Below are positions 1 to 7,879 of a DNA stretch of 64,000 nucleotides, piece by piece. Below the pieces are notes generated by a model that saw nothing but the letters and a program-made list of their open reading frames with translations, did not search any database and was not told where the DNA came from. The DNA is from Dethiosulfovibrio salsuginis. GTDB lineage: Bacteria; Synergistota; Synergistia; Synergistales; Dethiosulfovibrionaceae. The first letter of the stretch is position 1, and each line of letters starts with the position of its first letter. The stretch spans positions 62,001-126,000 of the forward strand of contig NZ_FXBB01000002.1 of assembly GCF_900177735.1 (NCBI RefSeq), in the 5' to 3' direction. The position numbers were made by a program, and so were the translations under genes.

Positions 1-3
1 AAT

Positions 4-1341
4 GTGATAAAGGTCTCTTTTGACGAGATAACAGACGTCCTCTTGGATATTTTTAGAGCCAACAGCGAGGCCCTGCCGGCGATATCTCCCTTTATAGTCA
101 ACAGAGACCTCTACGGAAAGGTCAGCTTAGTATTCAGAGAAGAGATAGAAGATCATCCTCAGACTAAAGAGGCCATCGAAAAAATATCAACCCTTATGGC
201 TGAGAAGCTTGGCAACCACTGCGCTCCCTCCGATCGGATAGTTTTTTTCGAGCCCTCTCTGGACTCCGTCAAAATCGGTGGAGTATGTCACAGCATGGAG
301 GAATTCCCCTCAGTCACAGTAGTGGATCGGGTCACCTGTGAAAGCGACTGGACAAAGATAGAGCCTGAAAAATCAGGATGTCCTAGGATAGTCTTTTTCT
401 CCATAAAAGGGGGAGTCGGACGCTCGACGGCTACAGCTATAGTTGCCTGGGCTCTGGCTCAGGGGGGGAAGAAAGTCATGGTAGTGGATCTGGATCTAGA
501 GTCCCCTGGCCTATCAAGATCCCTTCTTAGCGAAGATAAGCGACCTAGGTTTGGCGTTACCGACTGGCTGGTCGAGGATCTTGTTGAAAATGGCGATTTA
601 GTGTTTAAAGACATGGTAGCCACCAGCGACCTCTCCTACGATGGAGAGATTTACGTCGTTCCAGCCCACGGTGATAAACCTGGCGAGTACATATCAAAAC
701 TGGGAAGGGTATGGATGCCAAAGACAACACCGGAAGGCAAGAGGGAGGCATGGCCGAGGAGATTAAACCGTCTCCTTCTGGATCTAGAGTCCACATTGGA
801 GCCGGACGTAATACTAATAGACTCAAGATCGGGTATAGATGAAATAGCCTCCGCCTGCATCACCGACTTAGGAGCAGCTGGAATACTGCTATTTGCCCTG
901 GACGGAGATCAAACATGGTCCGGCTACGAAGTGCTATTCAGACACTGGCTAAAAACCGGCGTGTCGGAGCTAATAAGAGAGAGGCTTCACGTTGTCGGAG
1001 CTATGATTCCCGACATAGACAAGGGCGATTATTTTAGGGAGCTACTTGAAAACTCCTGGAAGATATTTACCGACAATATTTACGACGAAATACCTGCCTT
1101 GAGCTCTCCCGAAAATGGGACAACGGAAGGGATCTATCCATTTAATTTTGACGAGGCGGACGAAACAGCTCCTCACTATCCCTGGCCGATAAGGTGGAAC
1201 AGGGGATTTTCCTCGTTGAAGTCGATTCACTCAAAGATAACCACCATAGATAAGACACAGGTAAATGGAGTCTTCGGGTCTCTCGTCGAGGGCGTACAAA
1301 AAATCCTAGACACAGGAGGACCTCAGGATGATCGACGTTAA
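4..1341 (+). CDS. KGGVGR-variant ParA/MinD-like ATPase (5' end may lie outside window)
   Basis: P-loop ATPase of the SIMIBI (ParA/MinD/CooC) class. About 125 residues with no domain I recognise precede a deviant Walker A, KGGVGRST (around residue 135), where Arg replaces the usual Lys-Thr context. It is followed by the switch-like VVDLDLESPGL and, later, ILIDSRSG, which matches the Walker B/A' region. NCBI uses a 'KGGVGR-motif variant ATPase' name for such proteins, as I recall. The GTG at base 4 has no visible ribosome site because the window begins there, so the true start may be further left. Its last 14 bases overlap the next ATPase gene, indicating translational coupling. Both genes look more AT-rich than the hydrogenase region, so transfer is possible. 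Function unknown; plasmid-type partition is less likely because no parB follows. Confidence 0.75.
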   Translation: MIKVSFDEITDVLLDIFRANSEALPAISPFIVNRDLYGKVSLVFREEIEDHPQTKEAIEKISTLMAEKLGNHCAPSDRIVFFEPSLDSVKIGGVCHSMEEFPSVTVVDRVTCESDWTKIEPEKSGCPRIVFFSIKGGVGRSTATAIVAWALAQGGKKVMVVDLDLESPGLSRSLLSEDKRPRFGVTDWLVEDLVENGDLVFKDMVATSDLSYDGEIYVVPAHGDKPGEYISKLGRVWMPKTTPEGKREAWPRRLNRLLLDLESTLEPDVILIDSRSGIDEIASACITDLGAAGILLFALDGDQTWSGYEVLFRHWLKTGVSELIRERLHVVGAMIPDIDKGDYFRELLENSWKIFTDNIYDEIPALSSPENGTTEGIYPFNFDEADETAPHYPWPIRWNRGFSSLKSIHSKITTIDKTQVNGVFGSLVEGVQKILDTGGPQDDRR

Positions 1342-2767
1342 TTTAATCAGAAGAGCCATCGTATCCGCCCTTTCCGATGGAACATCCAACTTCGGGACGC
1401 CTCCTGAACCGGCAAAAATCTATTTACCTAGAGCTCATATCAAGTCACTGAACCTTGAGGCAAACCTAGTTATAGGATCAAGAGGGGTCGGCAAGTCCTT
1501 TTGGACGTCGGTGCTAGGATCGCCAGAACTACGTAAATCGCTGAGTTCCTCCGTGAGACACATGGATAATACGGAGGTAAGAACAGGCTTTGCGTTAAAC
1601 GGAGATATAAAGTCCTATCCAGACGGCGAAGCCTTCGCCCATCTGATCGAACAAAAACAGTCCCCCTACAATATATGGCGAGCTGTTGTAGGGAGATGCA
1701 TAGCTAGCTTTTTAAAGATAAATATCCCAGCGAAAACGTGGCTGGAGTCGGTCCAGTGGGTCAGGGAAAACCCTGAAGACCTGGCTAAAATCATGGAAAA
1801 AGCGGATGAGGAGCTGGAATCCACGGGAAAAAAGTTACTGATACTTTTTGACGCCCTGGACCGATCCTGCAACGATTGGCAAACAATGGACATGGTGGTC
1901 AGGGATCTACTAAAGGTCATATTATGGTTAAAATCCTACAGCCGGATCCACGGCAAAGTATTCCTCAGGAAAGACCAGCTTGAAAGGACCATAACCGACT
2001 TCCCCGATTCCTCGAAACTACTGGCGACAAAGACCGAGTTAACATGGCAACATCACGACCTTCATGGTCTTCTGTGGCAGATCCTATGCAACGCACCGGA
2101 CGAAAAAGGCGAAGCCATAAGGAATATATACGGCACTGTCATGGGAGCAAAGCCGGATAAAAATGGGGAGATCTGGCAAATCCATCAGGAAGCAAAGACA
2201 GAGGGAGAGTTGCAAAGATCTCTTTTTCAGTCCATCGCTGGGGCATGGATGGGGAAAGATCGACGTAGAGGGGCCCCATATATATGGTCGGTAAGACATC
2301 TCGCCGACGGAAAAGGACTTACCTCACCTAGATCTTTCCTGGCAGCCATAAAGGAAGCGGCAGAGGACTCTATAGAACACTATCCTTCCTATGACCTCCC
2401 ACTTCATTACGAAAGCATAAAAAGAGGGGTAGCCAGAGCCTCTCAAATCCGAATAGAGGAGATAGCCGAGGATTATCCATGGGTTACTAAACTGCTTCGA
2501 CCTTTGAAAGGCATCTTACTGCCCTGCCCCTTTAATGCCATAGAGGAAAGATGGGTGCGGAGCTTTCCCTCTGGAATAGACAAGACAGCCAGAGACCGCC
2601 TTCCGCCGCAACAGGCAGAAGAAGGATGGAAGTCGGTACTTCAGGAAATAGAGACTCTGGGCATAGTGGAAACCATGAGGGACAACAGGATAAATATGCC
2701 CGACCTCTACCGTATCGGCTTTGGCCTGGGGAGAAAGGGTGGAGTGAAGCCTAAAAGAAAGGAATAG
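1328..2767 (+). CDS. P-loop ATPase paired with the KGGVGR ATPase
   Basis: A 479-residue protein with a Walker A, GSRGVGKS (around residue 50), and a Walker B-like LLILFDALDR (around residue 175) followed by an Arg, as in STAND/KAP-like ATPases. No other recognisable domain is visible; the C-terminal third is probably a small winged-helix or helical region (inference). The ATG lies inside the end of the preceding gene and is preceded by AGGAGG in that gene's last codons. The pair therefore looks like one transcription unit ending in the strong hairpin just downstream. The two proteins probably work together, perhaps as regulator and effector, but no nuclease or toxin domain is visible here and the rest of the module may lie left of the window. 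Confidence 0.7.
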   Translation: MIDVNLIRRAIVSALSDGTSNFGTPPEPAKIYLPRAHIKSLNLEANLVIGSRGVGKSFWTSVLGSPELRKSLSSSVRHMDNTEVRTGFALNGDIKSYPDGEAFAHLIEQKQSPYNIWRAVVGRCIASFLKINIPAKTWLESVQWVRENPEDLAKIMEKADEELESTGKKLLILFDALDRSCNDWQTMDMVVRDLLKVILWLKSYSRIHGKVFLRKDQLERTITDFPDSSKLLATKTELTWQHHDLHGLLWQILCNAPDEKGEAIRNIYGTVMGAKPDKNGEIWQIHQEAKTEGELQRSLFQSIAGAWMGKDRRRGAPYIWSVRHLADGKGLTSPRSFLAAIKEAAEDSIEHYPSYDLPLHYESIKRGVARASQIRIEEIAEDYPWVTKLLRPLKGILLPCPFNAIEERWVRSFPSGIDKTARDRLPPQQAEEGWKSVLQEIETLGIVETMRDNRINMPDLYRIGFGLGRKGGVKPKRKE

Positions 2768-2768
2768 T

Positions 2769-2802
2769 AGCTGAGCCGTCGGGATTTCCCGACGGCTCAG
2801 CT
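2769..2802. terminator. Bidirectional hairpin between convergent genes
   Basis: A perfect 15-bp stem with a 4-base ATTT loop sits between the convergent ATPase pair and the ABC importer. The ABC ATPase stop codon overlaps its right edge. The minus-strand flank after the hairpin is pyrimidine-rich, while the plus-strand flank has only a short T run, so it probably works best for the importer operon. Confidence 0.75.
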
Positions 2803-3785
2803 TAAAAGGCCAGTATCGATTCAGGGGGAAAGGACAGCCCAACAGGCTCACCTACACCGGGCCCATCGCCAGCGGCCTCCACCGTCAAGGTCTCCCCGGA
2901 CTCCAGGACGACGGAATAACGAACCGAGGGGCCCATGAAGGTCCTCTTCGACACCCGACCGGAAAGGGCCCCCTCCCCGGACGGGACCAGCTTTATGGCT
3001 TCCGGCCTCAACGAGACCTCCCCCAGATTCGGCAGTATTACCCTGTTTACCCTGCCCAGGAAGTCGGCGACGAAGGGTGTTGAGGGCCTTCTGTACAGCT
3101 CCTCCGGCGATCCCTGCTGCTCTATCTTCCCGGCGTTCATCACCACTATACGGTCGGCGATGCCCATGGCTTCCTCCTGGTCGTGGGTCACGAACACCGT
3201 GGTGACCCCCAGCCGCTCCAACACCGACCGAAGGTCCTCCCTCAGATCCGACCTGAGCCTGGCGTCCAGGTTGGACAGGGGCTCGTCCAGAAGGAGCAGC
3301 TCCGGCTCCACCACCAGGGCCCTGGCCAGTGCAACCCTCTGCTGCTGCCCACCGGATATCTCCGAGACCTTCCTGCCGCCGTAGCCCTCCAGCCTGACCA
3401 GCTCCAGAATGGTGGACACCTTTTCGTCTATCTCCGACTCCCTCAGCTTCCTTCGTCTCAGGCCGTAGGCGACGTTTTCCGCCACATCCAGATGGGGGAA
3501 AAGGGCGTAGTTCTGGAACACCATTCCTATGTTTCTCCGGCCAGGCGGCAGAGGGGAAATATCCCTTCCTCCCAGAAATATCCCACCACGGTCGGGCTCC
3601 AGCAGACCGGTGGTTATCCTGAGGGCGGTGGTCTTTCCGCATCCCGACGGCCCAAGGAGACAGCATACCTGTCCCACGGGAACCTCAAGGCTGAAGTCCT
3701 CCAGAACCGGGGTTTCACCGTAACTCTTGCTGACCCTCTCCAGACGAAGGCCCTCTAGGCCGCCCTTCGCAGGCTCTCTCCCCAA
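2802..3785 (-). CDS. ABC importer ATP-binding subunit, iron/polyamine type (FbpC/PotA-like)
   Basis: ATPase subunit that powers the adjacent two-domain permease. Visible motifs are Walker A GPSGCGKTT (around residue 45), Q-loop, ABC signature SGGQQQR, Walker B LLLLDEP and the switch His in FVTHDQEEA. A short C-terminal TOBE-like region follows, as in the FbpC/PotA/UgpC family; length is typical. The start is TTG at 3785, chosen because AGGAGG stands 9 bases upstream; the gene then overlaps the permease end by 31 bases. It is the last gene of a binding protein, permease, ATPase operon. Substrate is inferred to be ferric iron from the operon layout, but phosphonate, thiamine or polyamine cannot be excluded. 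Confidence 0.9.
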   Translation of the reverse strand: MGREPAKGGLEGLRLERVSKSYGETPVLEDFSLEVPVGQVCCLLGPSGCGKTTALRITTGLLEPDRGGIFLGGRDISPLPPGRRNIGMVFQNYALFPHLDVAENVAYGLRRRKLRESEIDEKVSTILELVRLEGYGGRKVSEISGGQQQRVALARALVVEPELLLLDEPLSNLDARLRSDLREDLRSVLERLGVTTVFVTHDQEEAMGIADRIVVMNAGKIEQQGSPEELYRRPSTPFVADFLGRVNRVILPNLGEVSLRPEAIKLVPSGEGALSGRVSKRTFMGPSVRYSVVLESGETLTVEAAGDGPGVGEPVGLSFPPESILAF

Positions 3786-5407
3786 GATGTTCCACCTCCT
3801 TTGCTCTTTGACGATATGACCGTTATCCCGGCGATACCGGCCAGTGACAGGGCTATCATCACAACCGACATGGCGGCAGCTGGCCCTATCTGTCCCTTGT
3901 ACACCGCCTCGAACACGTCGATGGACAGCAGTTTAGTGCCCGGGGAGACTATGAATATCAAAGCCCCAACCGCCTGGACCGACGCCACGAAAGAGTGTAG
4001 GGCCGTAACCACCATGGCGGGCCTCACCGAAGGCAAGGTCACCCTGAAAAATGTGCCGACGGCGGAATCCCCTAAGGTCGAGGCGGCGTCCTCGATGGAT
4101 CGATCCTGCTGCTCCAGGACGCTGACGCCGGACCTTATACCCAAGGGTAGCTCCCTGACCACCGAGAGGATCAGGACCAAGGTCCAGGTCCCAGCTAGGA
4201 GCAGAGGAGGCCTGTTGAAGGCCAGGATATAGGCCACCCCGAAAAAGGTCCCAGGCACGGCCACAGGGGCGGTGGACAGCAGATCCAGAAGCCTCCTTGC
4301 CGTACAGGATCGGGTTATGAGCCAGGCCCCAGCCATCCCTGCGGTGGCGGTAACGGCGGCGGTGGCGGAGGCGAAGATAAATGTGTTCACCATCCCTCTA
4401 AACCCCCTCTGGAACCCCTCCTGAAAGTGGGCCAAGGTCAGGCCGAAGTTGGCTCCTAGATGCTTGGTGAAGGCCGCCAGAAAGACCGACAGAAGGAGCA
4501 TATAGACCAGGGTGGAGAAGGCCATGGAAAGGGACCACATGGTTGCGGCTATGGCAGGAGGAAACTGGATATTCTTTCTACGTCCGCCCACGGAGCGACG
4601 AAAACCCTCTCCGGCTCCTTTGACCTTATTAAAGATCCAAAAGGCCACCAGACACACCGACAGGAGCAGGACGTTCATAGTGGCGGCGATCTCCAGGTTA
4701 TAGGAGCCTATCAGCTGTGAATAGGAGGCGGCGGCCAGGTTGGTGAACCGACCGCCTAAGAACAGGGGCGTGCTGAAATCGGCCATGGACTTCATGAACA
4801 CCAACACCATGGAGGCCAGCACTCCTGGCCTGAGGAGGGGCAGGGTCACGGTGCTGAAGACCTCCCACTCCGAGGCCCCTAGGGTCCTGGCGGCGTCCTC
4901 CGCCTGATCGTCGATGGAAAGTATGGCCGCGGACATTATCAAAAAGGCGGTGGTGGTCAGATTCATTATCTGGACCAGCACCACGCTGTGCCAGCCGTAT
5001 ATGGACAGGTTCAGCCCCAGGAGCTTATAGGTTATGAGGCCGTTTCGACCGAACAGGAAGATATATGACAAAGAGGCGACGAACCCCGGTATGACAAGAG
5101 GAACCACAGCAGCGGTCCTGAAAAGCCCCTTAAAGGCCATGGAGGTCTTGAAGGAGACCAGGGCAAGACAGCTCCCCATCAAGGTGGAGGCCACGGCGAC
5201 GAAGGCCGCGACCGCTCCGCTCTGCCACAGTATCTTTACCATGTGGGGTTTAGTGAAAAAAGCCACCATGTTGTCCAACCCCAGGCTTCCTTTGTGGGAG
5301 AAGCTCCTCATGAGGACCATGACCGACGGATAAAGGACGAAGAGCAGCAAAAAAGCCAGGAACGCCGTGGGAAGTAACACGGCGTTCCTCCTTGAGTAAT
5401 AGGTCAT
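3755..5407 (-). CDS. Fused two-domain ABC permease, Fe3+ importer type (FbpB-like)
   Basis: A 550-residue inner-membrane permease made of two homologous BPD_transp_1 halves of about six helices each, the usual design of FbpB/CysTW-like importers with a single permease gene. Each half carries an EAA loop that contacts the ATPase: EDAARTLGASEWE around residue 180 and EDAASTLGDSAVG around residue 440. It lies 13 bases after the binding-protein gene and overlaps the ATPase gene, so all three are co-transcribed on the minus strand. No truncation or frameshift is visible. Confidence 0.9.
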   Translation of the reverse strand: MTYYSRRNAVLLPTAFLAFLLLFVLYPSVMVLMRSFSHKGSLGLDNMVAFFTKPHMVKILWQSGAVAAFVAVASTLMGSCLALVSFKTSMAFKGLFRTAAVVPLVIPGFVASLSYIFLFGRNGLITYKLLGLNLSIYGWHSVVLVQIMNLTTTAFLIMSAAILSIDDQAEDAARTLGASEWEVFSTVTLPLLRPGVLASMVLVFMKSMADFSTPLFLGGRFTNLAAASYSQLIGSYNLEIAATMNVLLLSVCLVAFWIFNKVKGAGEGFRRSVGGRRKNIQFPPAIAATMWSLSMAFSTLVYMLLLSVFLAAFTKHLGANFGLTLAHFQEGFQRGFRGMVNTFIFASATAAVTATAGMAGAWLITRSCTARRLLDLLSTAPVAVPGTFFGVAYILAFNRPPLLLAGTWTLVLILSVVRELPLGIRSGVSVLEQQDRSIEDAASTLGDSAVGTFFRVTLPSVRPAMVVTALHSFVASVQAVGALIFIVSPGTKLLSIDVFEAVYKGQIGPAAAMSVVMIALSLAGIAGITVISSKSKGGGTSWGESLRRAA

Positions 5408-5420
5408 GCCACCTGGACGA

Positions 5421-6419
5421 TCAGTTCAGGTGAGGATAGCGGCTTCCAAACTCCTCGAGGACCGAGTCCCTGGCCTCTCCCCACTTCAGGTGATCGTAGG
5501 GAACCAGGTTCAGGTCCTTCAGGCTGGGGACTCCGGAGGACGGCTCGATATCGGTGGCGGGGACCCTGGGGCTGGCCTCCATGAGGACCTTCTGTCCCTC
5601 CGGGGATAGCGACCAATCGACGAACTTCTTCGCACCCTCCATGTTTTTTGTGCCGGCGACTATGGCCACAGGGGAGGGCCAAGCCAGGACTCCGTCCTCA
5701 GGGAACACCGTGACCACCGTAGCGTCGGGGTTGTTCATCTTTATGCTGTGAGGATCGGGAACAAGACCCACGGTAAACTCGCCCTGGACCGTCTTGGTTC
5801 CGGGGGTGCTTCCGCTTTTCTCCAGGAAGGGGATGTTTCCGTAGAGCCTGTCCAGATAGCTCCAGCCCTCTTTTTCACCGAAAAGCTGTAGTATGCCCGA
5901 GACGGTGGTGTAGGCGGTACCGGAAGTCCTGGGATTGGAGGAGATAACCTCGTCCTTAAAGGCGCCATCCGCCAGATCCTCCCACTTGGAGGGGACCGCA
6001 AGCCCTCTGGACTGAGCCCTGTCGGTGTTAACCAGAAGCCCTACCACGACCAGGGACACGGCGGTCCAGTAGCCCTCAGGGTCCCTGAAAGCCTGGTTTA
6101 CCCTCTCGGAGTTAGGGGAGAGATAGGGAACTATCAGGCCGTCGGCCTTGGCCTGGATGAAGGCGTCGGAGCCACCGCCAAGCCAGATGTCGGTCCTTGG
6201 GTTGGCGCTCTCCGCCTTCAGCCTGGTCAGGACCTCGCCGGACGACATAGGCAGGAACTCGACCTTTATGCCAGTGGCCTTCTCAAACGCCGAGGCTATA
6301 AGCTCGGGCTTGCCGTAGGCCACGTACATGTTCAGCTTGCCCTCATCTGCGAAGGCCCCTGACATGGACGATATGAGCACCGTGATGGTCAGGGTAAAAA
6401 TAGATATCCTTTTTATCAT
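5421..6419 (-). CDS. Periplasmic substrate-binding protein, FbpA/AfuA-like
   Basis: A 332-residue extracellular binding protein with an N-terminal signal peptide (Lys-Arg, then a hydrophobic stretch, cleavage likely after SGAFA, around residue 24). The mature part begins LNMYVAYGKPE and includes the WLGGGSDAF and GLLVNTD segments typical of the iron/2-aminoethylphosphonate binding family. The ATG has a good AAGGAGG site and is the first gene of the importer operon. Iron as the ligand is inference: I could not confirm the Tyr-Tyr iron ligand pair by eye. No Fur box is evident upstream. Confidence 0.85.
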   Translation of the reverse strand: MIKRISIFTLTITVLISSMSGAFADEGKLNMYVAYGKPELIASAFEKATGIKVEFLPMSSGEVLTRLKAESANPRTDIWLGGGSDAFIQAKADGLIVPYLSPNSERVNQAFRDPEGYWTAVSLVVVGLLVNTDRAQSRGLAVPSKWEDLADGAFKDEVISSNPRTSGTAYTTVSGILQLFGEKEGWSYLDRLYGNIPFLEKSGSTPGTKTVQGEFTVGLVPDPHSIKMNNPDATVVTVFPEDGVLAWPSPVAIVAGTKNMEGAKKFVDWSLSPEGQKVLMEASPRVPATDIEPSSGVPSLKDLNLVPYDHLKWGEARDSVLEEFGSRYPHLN

Positions 6420-6455
6420 GATTATTCCTCCTTTTTATTCTGTGTCGCAAGGAGG

Positions 6456-6464
6456 ATTATATCA
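6456..6464 (-). promoter_or_regulatory. Extended -10 promoter for the ABC importer
   Basis: On the minus strand TGATATAAT (a TGn extended -10 followed by a perfect TATAAT) stands about 40 bases before the binding-protein ATG. No clear -35 hexamer is visible at 16-18 bases, which is tolerated for extended -10 promoters. Confidence 0.45.
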
Positions 6465-6557
6465 GAATCTCTGGTTTGATCCACAGGCGATCGACTATTT
6501 CGACTTGACCTTAAAGTGGAACAAGCCTCTACCGCTCGTCGAAATTGAGACTCCAGC

Positions 6558-7051
6558 TTAGCCATTTATAGACATCCTAACGGTCTCGGCCACGACATCG
6601 GAAACTCGTCCGCTATAGGCAGCCAAACCACCCCAGCCCGCCACGGTCTCGTCATCGTCACTAGGATCAAGGGATGAGATATCTTTAGAGTAAACCCGGT
6701 CTCCCTCGTAATAAAAGCTATGAGTCCTGAAATCGAGCCCCAAAGCCTGAGTTATCATCTTGGAGATCCCAGGATTGCTATAGGGGAGATCGAGCAGTTG
6801 GGATATAAGCCTGATCTTCGAGCCCTGATCTATCCCCTGCCCCTTGATCGCATCGATAGCCCAAACGATATCCAGGACATTGGAGGAGTGAGTAGTAACC
6901 GTGCTTTTTACATACTCCTGATCCTGAGAGAGCTTGAAAAGCTGCAAAAAACGCTTTTCCCCGTTCCCTGAGCACCGACCAGAAGGGTAAGATCTCCAAA
7001 TTCAACGGATACATCTGCAAACTGACCTACATTCAAAACGCTGAACTTCAT
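6558..7051 (-). pseudogene. Frameshifted AAA/SMC-like ATPase N-terminal fragment
   Basis: From an ATG at 7051 (preceded by a GAGGGAGGGG run) the frame encodes MKFSVLNVGQFADVSVEF and a P-loop, GAQGTGKS. The frame then breaks at a run of six A's (plus strand 6946-6951). Adding one base restores ...VFLQLFKLSQDQEY and the frame then runs open to 6558. This start resembles AAA_15/OLD-type ATPases (N-terminal beta strands, then P-loop). Family members are usually several hundred residues, so the gene is also truncated after about 160 residues. It is either a decayed gene, a sequencing error in a homopolymer, or less likely a slippage-expressed product. It lies beside a toxin-antitoxin pair, as expected in a small accessory island. 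Confidence 0.65.
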
Positions 7052-7115
7052 ACAGTCCCCTCCCTCATCGGGGAAAATATACCCAAGCTCCGACAGGTGT
7101 GTCGGGGCCCTTGTC

Positions 7116-7517
7116 TTACAGCCGTAATTTTTCCTGGATAGCGTCTTTAAGGAGGTCTGAGTAGTTCAGTCTAGCCTGATCCGCCTGGACCTTCATCCAC
7201 ATAGGAATAGTTGTGGTTACCTTTGTGGCTTTGTTATGCTTGGCGTAGCGATAGGGAGGCATGAACACCTCTATTACCACTAGGTATTCGTTCTCACCTA
7301 AACCTGTGGCAAGTTCTTTTACAGGGGAAGGCTCAGGGATGATCTCACCGCTTCGCTCCATGTCCCATAGATGCCAGGAGAGGATCTCCTTGGCCTTTTT
7401 AATCCCATCGGCCTCGCTGTCAGCACAGGAGACGCAACCGGGAAGATCGGGAAATTCGACAGCATAACCGTCGTCATCGCAGGTAAACACAGCAGGATAG
7501 ATATACGTATCTTTCAT
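7116..7517 (-). CDS. hicB: HicB-family antitoxin
   Basis: Antitoxin partner of the adjacent HicA. The N-terminal half has the HicB partial RNase-H-like fold signature (YPAVFTCDDDGYAVEFPDLPGC, here split in words: YPAVFT, GYAVEFPDLPGC) and the C-terminal end (TTTIPMWMK...DLLKDAIQEKL) resembles a ribbon-helix-helix or related DNA-binding tail. I chose the ATG at 7517 because AGGAGG stands 7 bases upstream; a TTG six codons earlier has no such site. The gene follows hicA by 28 bases on the minus strand. HicB proteins neutralise the toxin and repress their own operon; a palindrome over the hicA promoter fits this. Confidence 0.88.
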   Translation of the reverse strand: MKDTYIYPAVFTCDDDGYAVEFPDLPGCVSCADSEADGIKKAKEILSWHLWDMERSGEIIPEPSPVKELATGLGENEYLVVIEVFMPPYRYAKHNKATKVTTTIPMWMKVQADQARLNYSDLLKDAIQEKLRL

Positions 7518-7545
7518 AATTTTGCCTCCTTTCAAAAAGGATAAA

Positions 7546-7734
7546 TCACTTTAACCTAGCCTGTTTTAGAATACTGGCAGCTGTCTTTGGGTGTAGATCT
7601 TTCTTGGGATGAGGAACAGTAACCCTACCTGGCTTAACAGCGTGCTTGAAGTGATGATGGCTACCTTCTACATCGACTAGAAACCAGCCATCATCCTTAA
7701 TAAGTTTGATAATCTCCCTCGAACTGTAAGGCAT
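7546..7734 (-). CDS. hicA: HicA-family mRNA interferase toxin
   Basis: A 62-residue protein of the HicA family, small dsRBD-fold ribonucleases that cleave mRNA and tmRNA. It has the conserved start SREIIKLIKDDGW and the His-rich catalytic region GSHHHFKH (around residues 24-31) followed by GRVTVPHPKKDLHPKT; all intact, so the toxin should be active. The gene is first in the operon, with GAGGAGG just before its ATG, and the antitoxin follows. Full length for the family. Confidence 0.92.
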   Translation of the reverse strand: MPYSSREIIKLIKDDGWFLVDVEGSHHHFKHAVKPGRVTVPHPKKDLHPKTAASILKQARLK

Positions 7735-7758
7735 ATCGTCGCCTCCTCTAGCCCCTTC

Positions 7759-7786
7759 ATTCTACACGTATATTCACACGTGTCAA
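7759..7786 (-). promoter_or_regulatory. hicAB promoter with overlapping operator
   Basis: Minus-strand TTGACA (7781-7786) and TAGAAT (7759-7764) are separated by 16 bases. Between and overlapping them is an inverted repeat ACACGT-N8-ACGTGT (7764-7783). A site covering the spacer and both hexamer edges is the expected position for HicB autorepression; binding itself is inference. Confidence 0.65.
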
Positions 7787-7827
7787 TAAAGAGCGTAACG
7801 ATAGGAGAACAGACAAGGACGATTGCT

Positions 7828-7860
7828 AAAAAAAGCCGACGGTCCTAATGGGCCGCCGGC
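7828..7860 (-). terminator. Intrinsic terminator of the aminotransferase gene
   Basis: On the minus strand an 8-bp GC-rich stem with one G-U pair and a 10-base loop is followed by seven T's. It lies 20 bases after the aminotransferase stop. Confidence 0.85.
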
Positions 7861-7879
7861 ACAGTCGCCGTCACAACGA

